Notes: generated by a model from the letters alone, not told the origin. A DNA stretch of 64,000 nucleotides from Rhodoferax sp. OV413 (GCA_945861785.1 CAMAWD010000016.1:30789-94788); one strand, 5' to 3'. Shown: positions 53,635 to 62,645, counted from the stretch's first letter. Numbers and translations are program-made.

Positions 53635-54672
53635 TCAAGGTGTAGGCGCTCCTTGCGCGATCAGCCTTTCGTACTTCATTTCGTCCCAGAACGCCACTGG
53701 GATGTCGGCTCGACAGTGGGCCAGATTGCTGATCGCCTCCGCCTTGCTACACATACCCGTCACCACACTCGCGATAACCGAATGCGCGAGAGGAAACTGC
53801 AGTGCTGCCGCAGCCAGCGCGACGCCGTGCCGTGCGCATACAGCCTCGATGCGGCGTGTGCGTTCAACGATCTCCGGCTGCGCTTCCGCGTAGAAGAAGG
53901 TCGCGCCAAGCTTCGCCCCCGTGGCAAGGATGCCGGAGTTGAAGGGTGCTGCCATCAGCACGCCGATGCCGCGCCGTGCGCAGTCCGGCAGAAAGGTATC
54001 GAGCGCCGTGTGGTCGAGCAACGTATAGCGCCCCGCCAGCATGAAGCAGTCGAAATCGCCATCTCCCGCGAAGCGTTGCAGGATTCCCCAGTCGTTCACG
54101 CCGACGCCAATGGCGCCGATCACGCCTGCTGCGCGCAGTTCCTCCAAGGCACGGTACGCACCGGTCATGGCCTCGGCATAACGCTGCTCAAGCATGTCGC
54201 CCTGCCAGCGCTTGTTCACGTCGTGTATCAGCACGATGTCGATGGCGTTGGTGCCAAGGCGCTGCATGCTGTGCTCCAGCGAGCGCATCGTGCCGTCGTA
54301 GCTGTAGTCGTAGCGTACCTGGAACGGATGGCTGGTGCCGCCCGATGCGGCGCCGCCCTCCACCGGGTCAAGCAGCCGCCCGACCTTGGTCGACAAAGTG
54401 ATCGAACGCCGGTCGATGGAGCGCAGGCAGGCGCCCAAACGGTGTTCGGCAAGACCTGCGCCATAAAAAGGTGCGACGTCGAAGTAACGCTGTCCGTTCG
54501 CGTACAGCGCCTTGAACGTATCGCCCACGTCGCCATCGCGCGTGTCGGAATGCGGCCAACCGAAGGGGGCACAGCCAACGCCCAACTGCGACACCGCAGC
54601 CACACCATTGCGCAGCGACCGCGTCGCCGCAGGGTCGAAGCCGGAGCCTGGAGTGCGCGGCAACACGCTCAC
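53635..54672 (-). CDS. Aldo/keto reductase, D-threo-aldose 1-dehydrogenase-like
   Basis: A 345-residue AKR. The catalytic residues appear as RYFDVAPFYGAGLAEHRLG (Asp, Tyr), LSTKVGRLL (Lys) and IVLIHDVNK (His). The pattern is that of L-fucose/D-threo-aldose 1-dehydrogenases, which oxidise an aldose to its lactone with NAD(P). The GTG at 54672 overlaps the stop of the preceding reductase gene. As last gene of an operon that also has a lactonase and a UxaA-type protein, it fits a non-phosphorylative sugar oxidation route. Confidence 0.87.
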   Translation of the reverse strand: MSVLPRTPGSGFDPAATRSLRNGVAAVSQLGVGCAPFGWPHSDTRDGDVGDTFKALYANGQRYFDVAPFYGAGLAEHRLGACLRSIDRRSITLSTKVGRLLDPVEGGAASGGTSHPFQVRYDYSYDGTMRSLEHSMQRLGTNAIDIVLIHDVNKRWQGDMLEQRYAEAMTGAYRALEELRAAGVIGAIGVGVNDWGILQRFAGDGDFDCFMLAGRYTLLDHTALDTFLPDCARRGIGVLMAAPFNSGILATGAKLGATFFYAEAQPEIVERTRRIEAVCARHGVALAAAALQFPLAHSVIASVVTGMCSKAEAISNLAHCRADIPVAFWDEMKYERLIAQGAPTP

Positions 54673-55565
54673 GCCTGCGAGATGCGCACGGTCACGCCCG
54701 CTTGCTCCTCCCGTAGCTTCAGCATCACGCCCACGTCCAGGTCCTTCAGGCCGGCCTGCATGCCTTCCTCCAGCCCCGCGAAAGTGGCGCGTCCGATCGG
54801 GGCCTGCACGCCCAGCGAGTGCGCCATCTGCAGCGCGAGGCGACAGTCCTTGTGCGCCAGCTTGAGCATGAAGCCCGGCGTGAAGTCGCCTTTGAGGGGC
54901 TTCTTTGGCATGTTGACTTCCAGCTGCTTGTTCCAGGCCATTGTGGTGCTGAGCACGCGGGTCATGAGATCGAGCGTGAGGCCGGCCTTCGTGCCCAGCA
55001 CCATCGCCTCCGCCGATGCGGACCCGATGGTCTGCGCCAGCAGGTTGTTGAGCAGCTTCATGCTCTGGCCCGCGCCGAGGTCGCCGCAATGGAAGAAGTC
55101 GGAGCCCATGCAATCGAGCAACGGCCGGCAGCGCGCAACAACCTCTGCCGGACCTCCGACCATGAGGGTCAGCGTGCCAGCCACTGCGGCGTCCGCCGTC
55201 TTGCCGACCGGGCTGTCGATCATCTCCGCGCCTTTGGCCCGCACCTGCGCCCCGATTCGGCGCGTGGTGTCGGGGTCGATGGTGCTCATGTCGATACAGA
55301 CCGAGCCGGGCCGCAGACCCGCGAGCACGCCGTCGGGCCCGCCGAACACACGCTCCACGTCCGGCGAATCCGGCAGCATCGTGATGACGTAGTCCACCCG
55401 CTGCGCCACCTCGCGCGGCGAGGCCGCCACACGCGCGCCAGCAGCGGCCAGCGCATCCACCGCCTTCTGCACAACATCGAACACGACGACCTCGTGCCCG
55501 TTCTTCAGGATGTTGCGCGCCATTGGCCCGCCCATCGTTCCCAGTCCTATGAAGCCTGCAATCAT
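54669..55565 (-). CDS. NAD(P)-dependent beta-hydroxyacid dehydrogenase (3-hydroxyisobutyrate DH family)
   Basis: A 298-residue dehydrogenase. The N-terminal IAGFIGLGTMGGPMARNIL is the Rossmann motif. IDMSTIDPDTTRRI, DSPVGKTADAAVAGTLTLMV (the substrate loop, usually D-A-P-V-S-G-G) and KLLNNLL with the catalytic Lys follow. In the substrate loop GKT replaces the common SGG, a change also seen in sulfolactaldehyde reductases such as YihU (from memory). It could reduce a semialdehyde released from the sugar acid. Confidence 0.88.
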   Translation of the reverse strand: MIAGFIGLGTMGGPMARNILKNGHEVVVFDVVQKAVDALAAAGARVAASPREVAQRVDYVITMLPDSPDVERVFGGPDGVLAGLRPGSVCIDMSTIDPDTTRRIGAQVRAKGAEMIDSPVGKTADAAVAGTLTLMVGGPAEVVARCRPLLDCMGSDFFHCGDLGAGQSMKLLNNLLAQTIGSASAEAMVLGTKAGLTLDLMTRVLSTTMAWNKQLEVNMPKKPLKGDFTPGFMLKLAHKDCRLALQMAHSLGVQAPIGRATFAGLEEGMQAGLKDLDVGVMLKLREEQAGVTVRISQA

Positions 55566-55596
55566 GGTTCTCCCAATCTTTCTATACAGTCAAAGT

Positions 55597-56850
55597 TCAG
55601 GTGCGCTCTACCCAACGGTCGCTCATCCAGCTGGGCAGGCCGCGCAGGTCGGCCGCATCCTTGGCCTGGAACCCTGCGATGTCGGGCTTGCTGCCGGTCT
55701 TGTCGTAGGCCGCCTTGGCGGACGCGGCACCTTCAGCGAAACCGCCTTTGACCTGCGCCCATGTCAACGGCTTGGCGATGAGCTTGCCGTCCACCATGGT
55801 CTTGGATGTTTCGAGCAACGCGGTCGCGTCGCCCTCCGTGGGCCAGCACCAGCCGCGCGTGAACAACACGTCGTCGGCCACCACCTTGGCACCCAGTGCC
55901 GGAGCCAGTTCCCAGTACTTGAGTGCGAGTTGCGACACCTGTCCCTTGTCCATCGGCGTGAGTGCGGCCACCGCGTCCTGCTGCGCCTGGATGAAGGCGG
56001 TCACGAGGCGCGGGTCGCTTTGGATCATCTTGGGACTGCAGATCCAGAACGAGCGGTGCAGGTAGTAGCCGTCCGGAAAAAAGGCCGATTTCTTCACGTT
56101 GGGCAGCAGGATGCCCGCGCCCTCGCCGGCCGGGCCCTTGTAATGGCTCTCGGTAAAGCCGAAAGAGTTCATGATGCCCACGGTGCCGAGTTCGGCCTGA
56201 GCCTTGAGGAAGGCCGGGTGGATCACGATGGCCGCGTCCATGCCGGTGGGCATCGCTGCGGCTTGAGCCTGCGTGGGCGTGTTCACCACGTTGATGCCGA
56301 GCGCTTTCGGATCCGGGTTGCCCATCTCCAGGCGCAGCATCTGCGACAACACGTTGTAGGGGTCGCCGCCCAGCAGGGCTCCCACAGTCTTGCCTTTCAG
56401 GTCGGCGATGTTGCGGATCGGCGAGTCCTTGCGCGTTGCAAGAACGAAGCGGAAGTGCCCTTCGCCCACGGTCAGCAACTGGATCGGCTGGTTCTGCGCC
56501 AGCAGCCGCACGATGGGCGTGTTGCCCCACATGCCGAAGTGCAGGTTGCCTGACACGAAGGCCTCGACCATCGGCGCGGCCGAGGGGTAGTCGCGGTAAT
56601 CCACCGTGAGGTCGTAGCCGGACTCCGAGGCGAATTTCTCGAAGGTCTTGTTATTCATCATGTAGGCGGTGACGGGCGAGTTGCCTGCGGCCCAGGGCTG
56701 CCGGCCGACCGACACAGTCATGGCCTTGCGGGCTTGTGCGTGCACGAGGGCCGGTCCGGATAGCGCAGCCGCCGCCGCGCCCGCGGCAGTGAGAATGTGG
56801 CGTCGCGAAATGCCACTGGTGCTTTGGTTGATGCGTTGCTTCGAGTCCAT
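55597..56850 (-). CDS. NitT/TauT-type ABC transporter substrate-binding protein with Tat signal
   Basis: A 417-residue binding protein of the SsuA/TauA/NMT1 class. The N-terminus has a twin-arginine signal (SRRHILTAAGAAAAALSG, cleavage near VHAQA). The body has VEAFVSGNLHFGMWGNTPIV and NIADLKGKTVGALLGG, typical of the class. It supplies the two permeases and ATPase encoded upstream. The class imports sulfonates, nitrate or aromatic acids; the sugar-acid enzymes around it suggest a sugar-derived acid, possibly sulfonated. Confidence 0.9.
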   Translation of the reverse strand: MDSKQRINQSTSGISRRHILTAAGAAAAALSGPALVHAQARKAMTVSVGRQPWAAGNSPVTAYMMNNKTFEKFASESGYDLTVDYRDYPSAAPMVEAFVSGNLHFGMWGNTPIVRLLAQNQPIQLLTVGEGHFRFVLATRKDSPIRNIADLKGKTVGALLGGDPYNVLSQMLRLEMGNPDPKALGINVVNTPTQAQAAAMPTGMDAAIVIHPAFLKAQAELGTVGIMNSFGFTESHYKGPAGEGAGILLPNVKKSAFFPDGYYLHRSFWICSPKMIQSDPRLVTAFIQAQQDAVAALTPMDKGQVSQLALKYWELAPALGAKVVADDVLFTRGWCWPTEGDATALLETSKTMVDGKLIAKPLTWAQVKGGFAEGAASAKAAYDKTGSKPDIAGFQAKDAADLRGLPSWMSDRWVERT

Positions 56851-56880
56851 GGTGATGTCTCCTTCGTTGAAATTGGGGGG

Positions 56881-57699
56881 TCAGGTGACGGTGGCGCGGT
56901 ACGCCTCGTCGCGGATCAGGCTCCAGATCTGCTGGGTCAGTGCCTGGAACTCGGGGAGCCCGCGGGTGGCATCGCCGCGTGGGCGAGGCAGGGGAATGTC
57001 GACGATGGTCTTCAGCCGCCCGGGGTGCGATGTCATCACGGCCACACGGTCGGCCAGGAACACCGCCTCGTCGATGGCGTGCGTGATGAAGACCACGGTG
57101 CGCCGCTCGGCGGCCGGACGGTCCTGGCCCCAGATGCGCAGCAATTCGTCCTGCAGGATGATTCGGGTCTGCGCATCGAGGGCGGCGAGCGGCTCGTCCA
57201 TCAAAAGCACGTCCGGCTCGTTGGCGATCAGGCGCGCGAGCGCGGCGCGCTGGCGCATGCCGCCTGAGAGCTGGTGCGGATACTTGGTTTCCGACCCGGC
57301 GAGTCCCACGAGATCGACCACGCGGCGCACCCGTTGCTTGCGCGCTTCGGGGTCGAGCCCGTTACCCGCAGGGCCGTAGCGCAAGCCGAACTCGACGTTG
57401 CCCCACACGGTTTGCCATGGAAACAACGCATAGTCTTGGAACATCACACCCCGGTCGGGCCCTGGTGCGGTGATCGGCCGATTGTCGATCGTCACCGCGC
57501 CGCTGGTGGGCTGGTCCAGACCGGCCAGCACATTGAGCACCGTGGTCTTGCCGCAGCCCGAGGGGCCCACGATGACGAGGAACTCACCCTGGCGTACCTC
57601 CATGCTCAGGTCGTCCACCGCTACCGCATCCGGCGCTCCGGCCACCGGGAAGCGCTTGCCGAAGTGGTCGAGTCGAAGCTTGATCGGAGTTAATGTCAT
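56881..57699 (-). CDS. ABC transporter ATP-binding protein, SsuB/TauB type
   Basis: A 272-residue ATPase with Walker A GPSGCGKTT, Q-loop MFQDYALFPWQTV, signature LSGGMRQRAALARL and Walker B VLLMDEPLAALD. The LSGGMRQR form is typical of SsuB/TauB. The ATG at 57699 overlaps the stop of the permease gene (ATGA). It ends 30 bp before the binding protein. Confidence 0.94.
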   Translation of the reverse strand: MTLTPIKLRLDHFGKRFPVAGAPDAVAVDDLSMEVRQGEFLVIVGPSGCGKTTVLNVLAGLDQPTSGAVTIDNRPITAPGPDRGVMFQDYALFPWQTVWGNVEFGLRYGPAGNGLDPEARKQRVRRVVDLVGLAGSETKYPHQLSGGMRQRAALARLIANEPDVLLMDEPLAALDAQTRIILQDELLRIWGQDRPAAERRTVVFITHAIDEAVFLADRVAVMTSHPGRLKTIVDIPLPRPRGDATRGLPEFQALTQQIWSLIRDEAYRATVT

Positions 57700-58496
57700 T
57701 GCGTCGCCCACGGCATGAGTTTCTTCATCATCAGTTGCAATACCCGGTTCAGCAGCAGCGCCACGATGCCCACGGCGATCATGCAGACGATGATGCGGTT
57801 GAGCTCGATGCTGTAGGCGTAGAACACGAACATCATCTGGCCGATGCCGCCCGAGCCGCCGCCGCCCGCCTTGGCGCCCACGGCCAGTTCCGCCGCCACG
57901 ATGGCCGTCCAGCCGACGCCCATCGCGATGCGCAGGCCCACGCCGATGGACGGCAGCGCCGCCGGCACGATGACGGTCCGGATGGTCGTGAAGCGAGACA
58001 GGCCCATCGTGGCCGCCGCCTGCACCAGCGCCGGACTCACGTTCTTCGCGCCGGCCACGGTGTTGACCACCAGCGGAAAGAAGGCCGCATAAGCGACGAT
58101 GGCCACCGCCGCGCCCGTGCCCGTGCCCAGCCACAGGATGGCGAGCGGCAGCACCGCGATGGCCGCGATGGGCCGGAAGGTTTCCACCAGCGGATCCACG
58201 TTGCGCTCGACCGCGCGCGCGTAGCCCATGAGCAAACCCAGGGGAATGGCGATCAACGAGGCGATGAGGAAACCACTGAGCACGCGGCGCAGGCTCTGGA
58301 GAATGGCGCTGGTCAGCTCGCCGGACGAAATCAGCACGCCCGCCTCCTCCACGATGCGCGTTGGCAGCGGCGTGCGCGGTGTGCCGAATGACATGCCCAC
58401 AATTTGCCAGATGATCAACAGCGCAATGGGCAACAGCGCGCCGACGGCCATGCGTTGCCACAACGGATCGTTTCTGGAAAGTGCCGCAGACGTCAT
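57696..58496 (-). CDS. ABC transporter permease, SsuC/TauC type (permease 1)
   Basis: A 266-residue permease with about six membrane helices and the EAA-like loop QAAATMGLSRFTTIRTVIVP. An unusually glycine-rich loop (GAKAGGGGSGGIGQM) lies between two helices. The ATG overlaps the stop of the second permease gene (ATGA). Two permease genes imply a heterodimeric channel, whereas Ssu and Tau systems usually have a single permease gene. Confidence 0.92.
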   Translation of the reverse strand: MTSAALSRNDPLWQRMAVGALLPIALLIIWQIVGMSFGTPRTPLPTRIVEEAGVLISSGELTSAILQSLRRVLSGFLIASLIAIPLGLLMGYARAVERNVDPLVETFRPIAAIAVLPLAILWLGTGTGAAVAIVAYAAFFPLVVNTVAGAKNVSPALVQAAATMGLSRFTTIRTVIVPAALPSIGVGLRIAMGVGWTAIVAAELAVGAKAGGGGSGGIGQMMFVFYAYSIELNRIIVCMIAVGIVALLLNRVLQLMMKKLMPWATQ

Positions 58497-59293
58497 TTGC
58501 GTTCCACGGCCCAGGGCGTCAGCCGCTGGTTGAGCCACCGGATGCCGGTGTCGCACAGGTAGCCGATCAGCCCGATGGTGGCGATGAAGGTCATCACCTG
58601 TGGCGTCATGAGTAGCTCGCGGTACCACTGCACCCCGTATCCCAGTCCGCTGGGCGCGCCGATCAGTTCCGCCGCCACCACGGCCGTCCACGACACCGCC
58701 AGCCCCAGGCGCACCGCCACTAGCAGACCCGGCAATGCGGCCGGAATGACCACTCGCAGGACGATGGCGCGTTGCGAAATGCCCATTGTGCGGGCGGCGT
58801 TGATGAGGCGCCGGTCCACCGAATCCACCCCCGCGACCGTGCCCAGCAAGATCGGGAAGAAGGCCGCATAGGTCATGATGAACACCGGCAGCGCGTTGCC
58901 GATGCCGAAGATGAACAGTGCCAGCGGTATCCAGGCGATGCCGGAGATTGGCCGCAGCATATCGAAGAGCGGCTCGACGATGCGCTCGAAGCGCCGGTTC
59001 AGACCCATGGCCAGTCCCATCGGAATCGCCAGCACGCATGCGATTCCGATGCTGAGGACCATGCGGCCCAGGCTGATGCCCACGTGCTCGAATATCTCCA
59101 GATCGCGCACCAGTTCCACGGCGGCGTTGAGCACGGCCCATGGCGACGGCAGCAGGATCGGGTTTGCGGTCCACCATGAGACGCCCGCCCAGAACAGCGC
59201 GAACACCAGCATCGTGCGCAAGTAGACGAGCGGGCCCCACAGGCTGCGTGGTCTCTGGGTCTGGGCTTGCTTGTTCATGGAGGAACGGAACAT
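58493..59293 (-). CDS. ABC transporter permease, SsuC/TauC type (permease 2)
   Basis: A 266-residue permease with about six helices and the loop NAARTMGISQRAIVLRVVIP. It is paralogous to the permease at 57696-58496. The start is either the ATG at 59293, immediately after the UxaA-like stop, or the ATG at 59278; the first was kept because of the tight junction. Confidence 0.9.
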   Translation of the reverse strand: MFRSSMNKQAQTQRPRSLWGPLVYLRTMLVFALFWAGVSWWTANPILLPSPWAVLNAAVELVRDLEIFEHVGISLGRMVLSIGIACVLAIPMGLAMGLNRRFERIVEPLFDMLRPISGIAWIPLALFIFGIGNALPVFIMTYAAFFPILLGTVAGVDSVDRRLINAARTMGISQRAIVLRVVIPAALPGLLVAVRLGLAVSWTAVVAAELIGAPSGLGYGVQWYRELLMTPQVMTFIATIGLIGYLCDTGIRWLNQRLTPWAVERK

Positions 59294-60466
59294 CTACATT
59301 GAAGGGCCAATGCGGCTCACCACCTCGCTGCCCTCGCCAATGATCTCGCCGAAGGTCAGCGCGCCCGAGGCCACGCCGAGGAGTTGCTGCAGTGCTTCGT
59401 CCGCCAGCGCTTCCAGCGAGGTTGTTCCTAGCACCACCCCTGCGGCGACGATGTCGATCTGCTCCGTCAGGCGCTCGCAGGATTGCGGGTTAGCGCTGAT
59501 CTTGATCGTCGGCGCGACAAGGCTGCAATAGCTGTTGCCGGCGCCGGTGGTGAAGAGCACGATCTGCGCGCCGCTGGCCACCATGGCCGTGATCGACTCG
59601 GGAGAAAAGAACGGCGTGTCCATCAGGTAGAGGCCGGGCCCGGGCGGTCGCTGCGCCGGTTGCAGCAGACCCTGGATGCGCTGCTTGCCGCCCTTGGATA
59701 CGGCTCCGAGCGCTTTCTCCTCAATGGTGGTCAGGCCACCGGCCTTGTTCTGTGGGCCGGGGTTCTGCGCGCGGATGTCGCCGCCGGATTCGCGCACCAT
59801 GCGTTCGCGCTCGAGGACGGCCCGCACGATCTGGTCCGCCACCTCGGCATTCACGGCGCGGCGTGCGAGCAGATGCTCGGCTCCTGTCCACTCCACGGTT
59901 TCGCTGAACATGGCCTGTCCGCCGGCCGCCGCAACGGCTTCGGTGAGCATGCCAGTGAGAGGGTTGCAGACGAGGCCGGAGGTGGCGTCCGAATGGCCGC
60001 ATTCGACGGCGATGCACAGTTCCTGCAAGGCGCATGGTTCGCGTTTCAGGCGGGACGCCTCGCGCACGAAGCGCGCAGCGGCGCGCACGCCCGCATCGAC
60101 GAGTGCCAGTGCGTCTTCGTGCACATCGGGCAGCGAGAAGCCGGCGACGGGTTTGCCGCTGGCTGCAATGGCATCCACGTAGTGGGCCGTGACATCGGGC
60201 CCTGCGGACAGCACCACGGTGGCGGCGATGTTGGGATGGCAGGCAAGGCCCAGCAGGGTGTCGAACTGCAGCTTCGCATCGGCGGCGACCTGGCCGCGCC
60301 CATAGCCGCTCGTCACGCAGACCGTTCCGTGCACAAGCGCTGCCACGCGCGCCGCCGCGCTGGAGGTGAGGCCCGTGGGCGAGAGCACGAGCACATGGTT
60401 GCGCACACCCACGCGGCCATCCGCACGGCGATAACCTCCGAAGGTGGAGGCGGTGGTGCGGTTCAT
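59294..60466 (-). CDS. UxaA/SuyB-type dehydratase or lyase large subunit
   Basis: A 390-residue GD_AH_C-domain protein (altronate/galactarate dehydratase large domain; the same fold forms SuyB of sulfolactate sulfo-lyase). The N-terminus FGGYRRADGRVGVRNHVLVL, the ECGHSDATSGLVCNPLTG Cys/His region and LYLMDTPFFSPESITAMVAS plus the C-terminal TTGAGNSYCSLVAPTIKISA are conserved. The SAF-type small domain usually at the N-terminus is absent here and is instead encoded in the gene upstream. Its ATG overlaps that gene's stop. Confidence 0.88.
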   Translation of the reverse strand: MNRTTASTFGGYRRADGRVGVRNHVLVLSPTGLTSSAAARVAALVHGTVCVTSGYGRGQVAADAKLQFDTLLGLACHPNIAATVVLSAGPDVTAHYVDAIAASGKPVAGFSLPDVHEDALALVDAGVRAAARFVREASRLKREPCALQELCIAVECGHSDATSGLVCNPLTGMLTEAVAAAGGQAMFSETVEWTGAEHLLARRAVNAEVADQIVRAVLERERMVRESGGDIRAQNPGPQNKAGGLTTIEEKALGAVSKGGKQRIQGLLQPAQRPPGPGLYLMDTPFFSPESITAMVASGAQIVLFTTGAGNSYCSLVAPTIKISANPQSCERLTEQIDIVAAGVVLGTTSLEALADEALQQLLGVASGALTFGEIIGEGSEVVSRIGPSM

Positions 60467-61713
60467 GAGGCACCCTCCGTAGCCACTGCGCGCGCCATGA
60501 ACGGCACCGGCGGCAAGCCCGCGACACCGGCATCCAGTACCAGCACCCGCCCCGCCAGCGGCTCGGCGCGCAGTTCTTCTTCACCTAGGCCCCGGGTGGC
60601 GGTGGTCACGAAAAGCTGCCGGTAGCCGGGCCCGCCGAAGCCACAGGATGTGGGCTTGGTCACGGGAAGCCGCAAGACGCGGTCCACGCGTCCGTCGGGG
60701 GCGTAACGCACGATGCAACCGCCGTCGAATTGCGCCGACCAGAGACAGCCCTCGGTGTCGATGGCCGCGCCGTCTGGCCCACCCGGCATAGCTCCAAGGT
60801 CCGCGAAGATGCGGCGCTCGCCGAGGCTGCCGCTGATGGCCTCGAAGGGGTATGCGTAGATCATGCCGCGCCGCGTGTCAGCGAGGTACATCGTGCCACC
60901 GTCCAGGCTCCAGGCCATGCCATTGGGCGTGAGGAAATCGCCCTGCACCTTGCGGCAGCGCAGATCGCGGTCCAGCACATAGAGGCTGCCGTCGGCGGTA
61001 CCGGACTCGGGGTTCATCGAGCCGCACCAGTAGCGTCCGGCCGCGTCGCATCGGCCGTCGTTGAGCCGGTTCAGCGGCAAATGGGACTCGGGGTCGGCGA
61101 TGGGCCGCAGCGTGCCCTTGTTGCAGTCGAAATACGCAAAGCCGCTGCGCAGCGCCGCAAGCAGACGGCCTTCACTGGCCAGTGCAATCGAGCCGATGTC
61201 CTCGCTCAGCGGCCAATTCGTCTGCTGGCCGGTGCCAAGCGCCAGCATGTGGATCGCCGGTGTCTCGCGCACGTCGATCCAGTACAGACGGTTGTGCGCT
61301 TGATCAAACAGCGGGTTCTCGCCGACGTGGCAACGCGTGTCGCCCAAGACGCGCAGTACCCGCGCCGTTTCGGCGTTCTGGTACCAAGCCAGCGCCTGCG
61401 CGCCGTCACGCCGTGCGGCGGTTTCAAGGTTGTGATCGTGGACCCAACCACCGGCCGGCACTGCCGCTGTGGTGCGCCCGATGAATTCGCCATACTTGCG
61501 GATGCGCAGGCCGCAGGCCAGGGGGCGCACTGCGAACTTGTGCCCGATGCGGATATCGTCGCGCAGCGTGACCTCGCGCACTGTGGCTTCGTTCCCCGCC
61601 CGCACGGTGGTGCCGCAAGCAAGGTCCTGCAGCGCCGTGGCCACGTCATCCACGGCGCGCAGAAGGCGTGCCTGCTGGCGCTGCGAAATGTTGTCTGCCT
61701 CGGGCTCGTTCAT
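60463..61713 (-). CDS. Fusion of SAF (UxaA small) domain and SMP-30/gluconolactonase
   Basis: A 416-residue fusion. Residues 20-100 match the SAF small subunit of UxaA-type dehydratases (DDVATALQDLACGTTV, IRIGHKFAVRPLACGLRIRK, YGEFIGRTTA). Residues 125-410 are an SMP-30/gluconolactonase propeller with metal ligand Glu131 (CHVGENPLFD), NRLNDGRCDAAGRYWCGSMN and TPNGMAWSLDGGTMYLADT. The lactonase would open the aldonolactone made by the aldose dehydrogenase. The small domain would assemble with the large subunit encoded next. The start could instead be the GTG at 61734. Confidence 0.85.
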   Translation of the reverse strand: MNEPEADNISQRQQARLLRAVDDVATALQDLACGTTVRAGNEATVREVTLRDDIRIGHKFAVRPLACGLRIRKYGEFIGRTTAAVPAGGWVHDHNLETAARRDGAQALAWYQNAETARVLRVLGDTRCHVGENPLFDQAHNRLYWIDVRETPAIHMLALGTGQQTNWPLSEDIGSIALASEGRLLAALRSGFAYFDCNKGTLRPIADPESHLPLNRLNDGRCDAAGRYWCGSMNPESGTADGSLYVLDRDLRCRKVQGDFLTPNGMAWSLDGGTMYLADTRRGMIYAYPFEAISGSLGERRIFADLGAMPGGPDGAAIDTEGCLWSAQFDGGCIVRYAPDGRVDRVLRLPVTKPTSCGFGGPGYRQLFVTTATRGLGEEELRAEPLAGRVLVLDAGVAGLPPVPFMARAVATEGAS

Positions 61714-61792
61714 GGTTTTGCAAAGGATCTGCACAACGGCGGGCCGGCCTTGCCGGAAACCGAACCGTGGATAGTTTTGATCAACGTTGCGA

Positions 61793-61827
61793 CTATAACT
61801 GCAACTTTGAACCGTTTGTAGCTATAG
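61793..61827. promoter_or_regulatory. Inverted repeat in the divergent GntR/operon promoter region
   Basis: CTATAACTGCAA (61793-61804) and TTGTAGCTATAG (61816-61827) form an inverted repeat matching at 10 of 12 positions around an 11-bp spacer. It lies between the divergent lactonase-fusion and GntR genes and is a candidate operator. Confidence 0.5.
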
Positions 61828-61877
61828 AGATCGATTTTTTTCATTAAGATATATCAAAGTTAACTGAGGACCGTTGA

Positions 61878-62528
61878 ATGTCCGATATCCAGAACCTCTT
61901 GCGCAACGACATCGTGGCGGGCGAATTCGCGCTCGGGTCGCGCCTGTTCATCGACGATCTTTCGGCGCGTTATGGTGTGAGCCACATGCCGGTGCGCGAG
62001 GCGCTGCGCATCCTTCATGGCGAGGGTCTGGTGGTGATCGAGCCCAACCGCGGCGCGTGGGTACGGCCGATCTACGGCGGCTTCATCGAGGACATCTTCG
62101 ACATGCGCTGCGCCATCGAAACCATGCTGGCGCGCCGCGCCGCGATCCGCCGTACGGACGACCATGTGCGGCAACTGCACGATGCGGCGGCCAAGCTCGA
62201 AGCGGCCGTGGCTGCAGGCGACTATGGGATCGTGCCCACCTTCAACCGGACGTTCCACGCCATCATCAACGATGCCGCCGGCAACCCGGGTGCATTGCCT
62301 ATCGTGGACAACCATTGGCTGCTGGTGTCCGTGATGCTCAAGCGGTACGGGCAGAGCGAGTTAGGTTTCCAGCGCGTTATCGACGAGCACAGCCACCTGA
62401 TCCATGCCATTGAACACCGCGACTCACACTCGGCGGCGGTGTTCATGAGCGCGCATATCGAGCAGAGCAAGATCAACATGATGCAGCGCGCGGCGCTGGC
62501 TTCGCAGGACAAGTCGGAAGCGGCGTGA
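61878..62528 (+). CDS. GntR-family regulator, FadR/FCD subfamily
   Basis: A 216-residue regulator. The winged HTH reads LRNDIVAGEFALGSRLFIDD and GVSHMPVREALRILHGEG; SHMPVREAL is the usual recognition helix. The FCD domain has NRTFHAIINDAAGNP and a later IDEHSHLIHAIEHRD with metal-binding His. It is divergent from the eight-gene minus-strand operon and most likely represses it until a sugar acid or sulfonate is present. Confidence 0.92.
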   Translation: MSDIQNLLRNDIVAGEFALGSRLFIDDLSARYGVSHMPVREALRILHGEGLVVIEPNRGAWVRPIYGGFIEDIFDMRCAIETMLARRAAIRRTDDHVRQLHDAAAKLEAAVAAGDYGIVPTFNRTFHAIINDAAGNPGALPIVDNHWLLVSVMLKRYGQSELGFQRVIDEHSHLIHAIEHRDSHSAAVFMSAHIEQSKINMMQRAALASQDKSEAA

Positions 62529-62532
62529 GAGG

Positions 62533-62645
62533 GAACAGAAATTTCAAACGCCATCGCACGGCCCAAGCTTGCGCTCGTGTGCTTCGACCCGCACGGCCGC
62601 GTGCAGGCTGAAGCCGTCGATGTCGGAACACTCTTGATGGCCGAA
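62533..62645 (-). mobile_element. IS91-family fragment with degenerate end, copy 3
   Basis: The plus strand reads GAACAGAAATTTCAAACGCC, a degenerate version of the IS91 end repeat. On the minus strand the adjoining sequence reads ECSDIDGFSLHAAVRVEAHE then RKLGP. SDIDGFSLHAAVR is the same transposase block as in the remnant at 47.8 kb. It starts only about 5 bp after the GntR stop. Confidence 0.6.

Noticed and set aside
53500..55392. A 630-codon open frame on the plus strand
   Set aside because: It is antisense to the clear aldo/keto reductase and 3-hydroxyisobutyrate-dehydrogenase-family genes and has a low-complexity composition without family motifs.
57693..58391. A 232-codon plus-strand frame rich in Arg, Ala and His
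   Set aside because: It is a shadow of the SsuC-type permease on the other strand.
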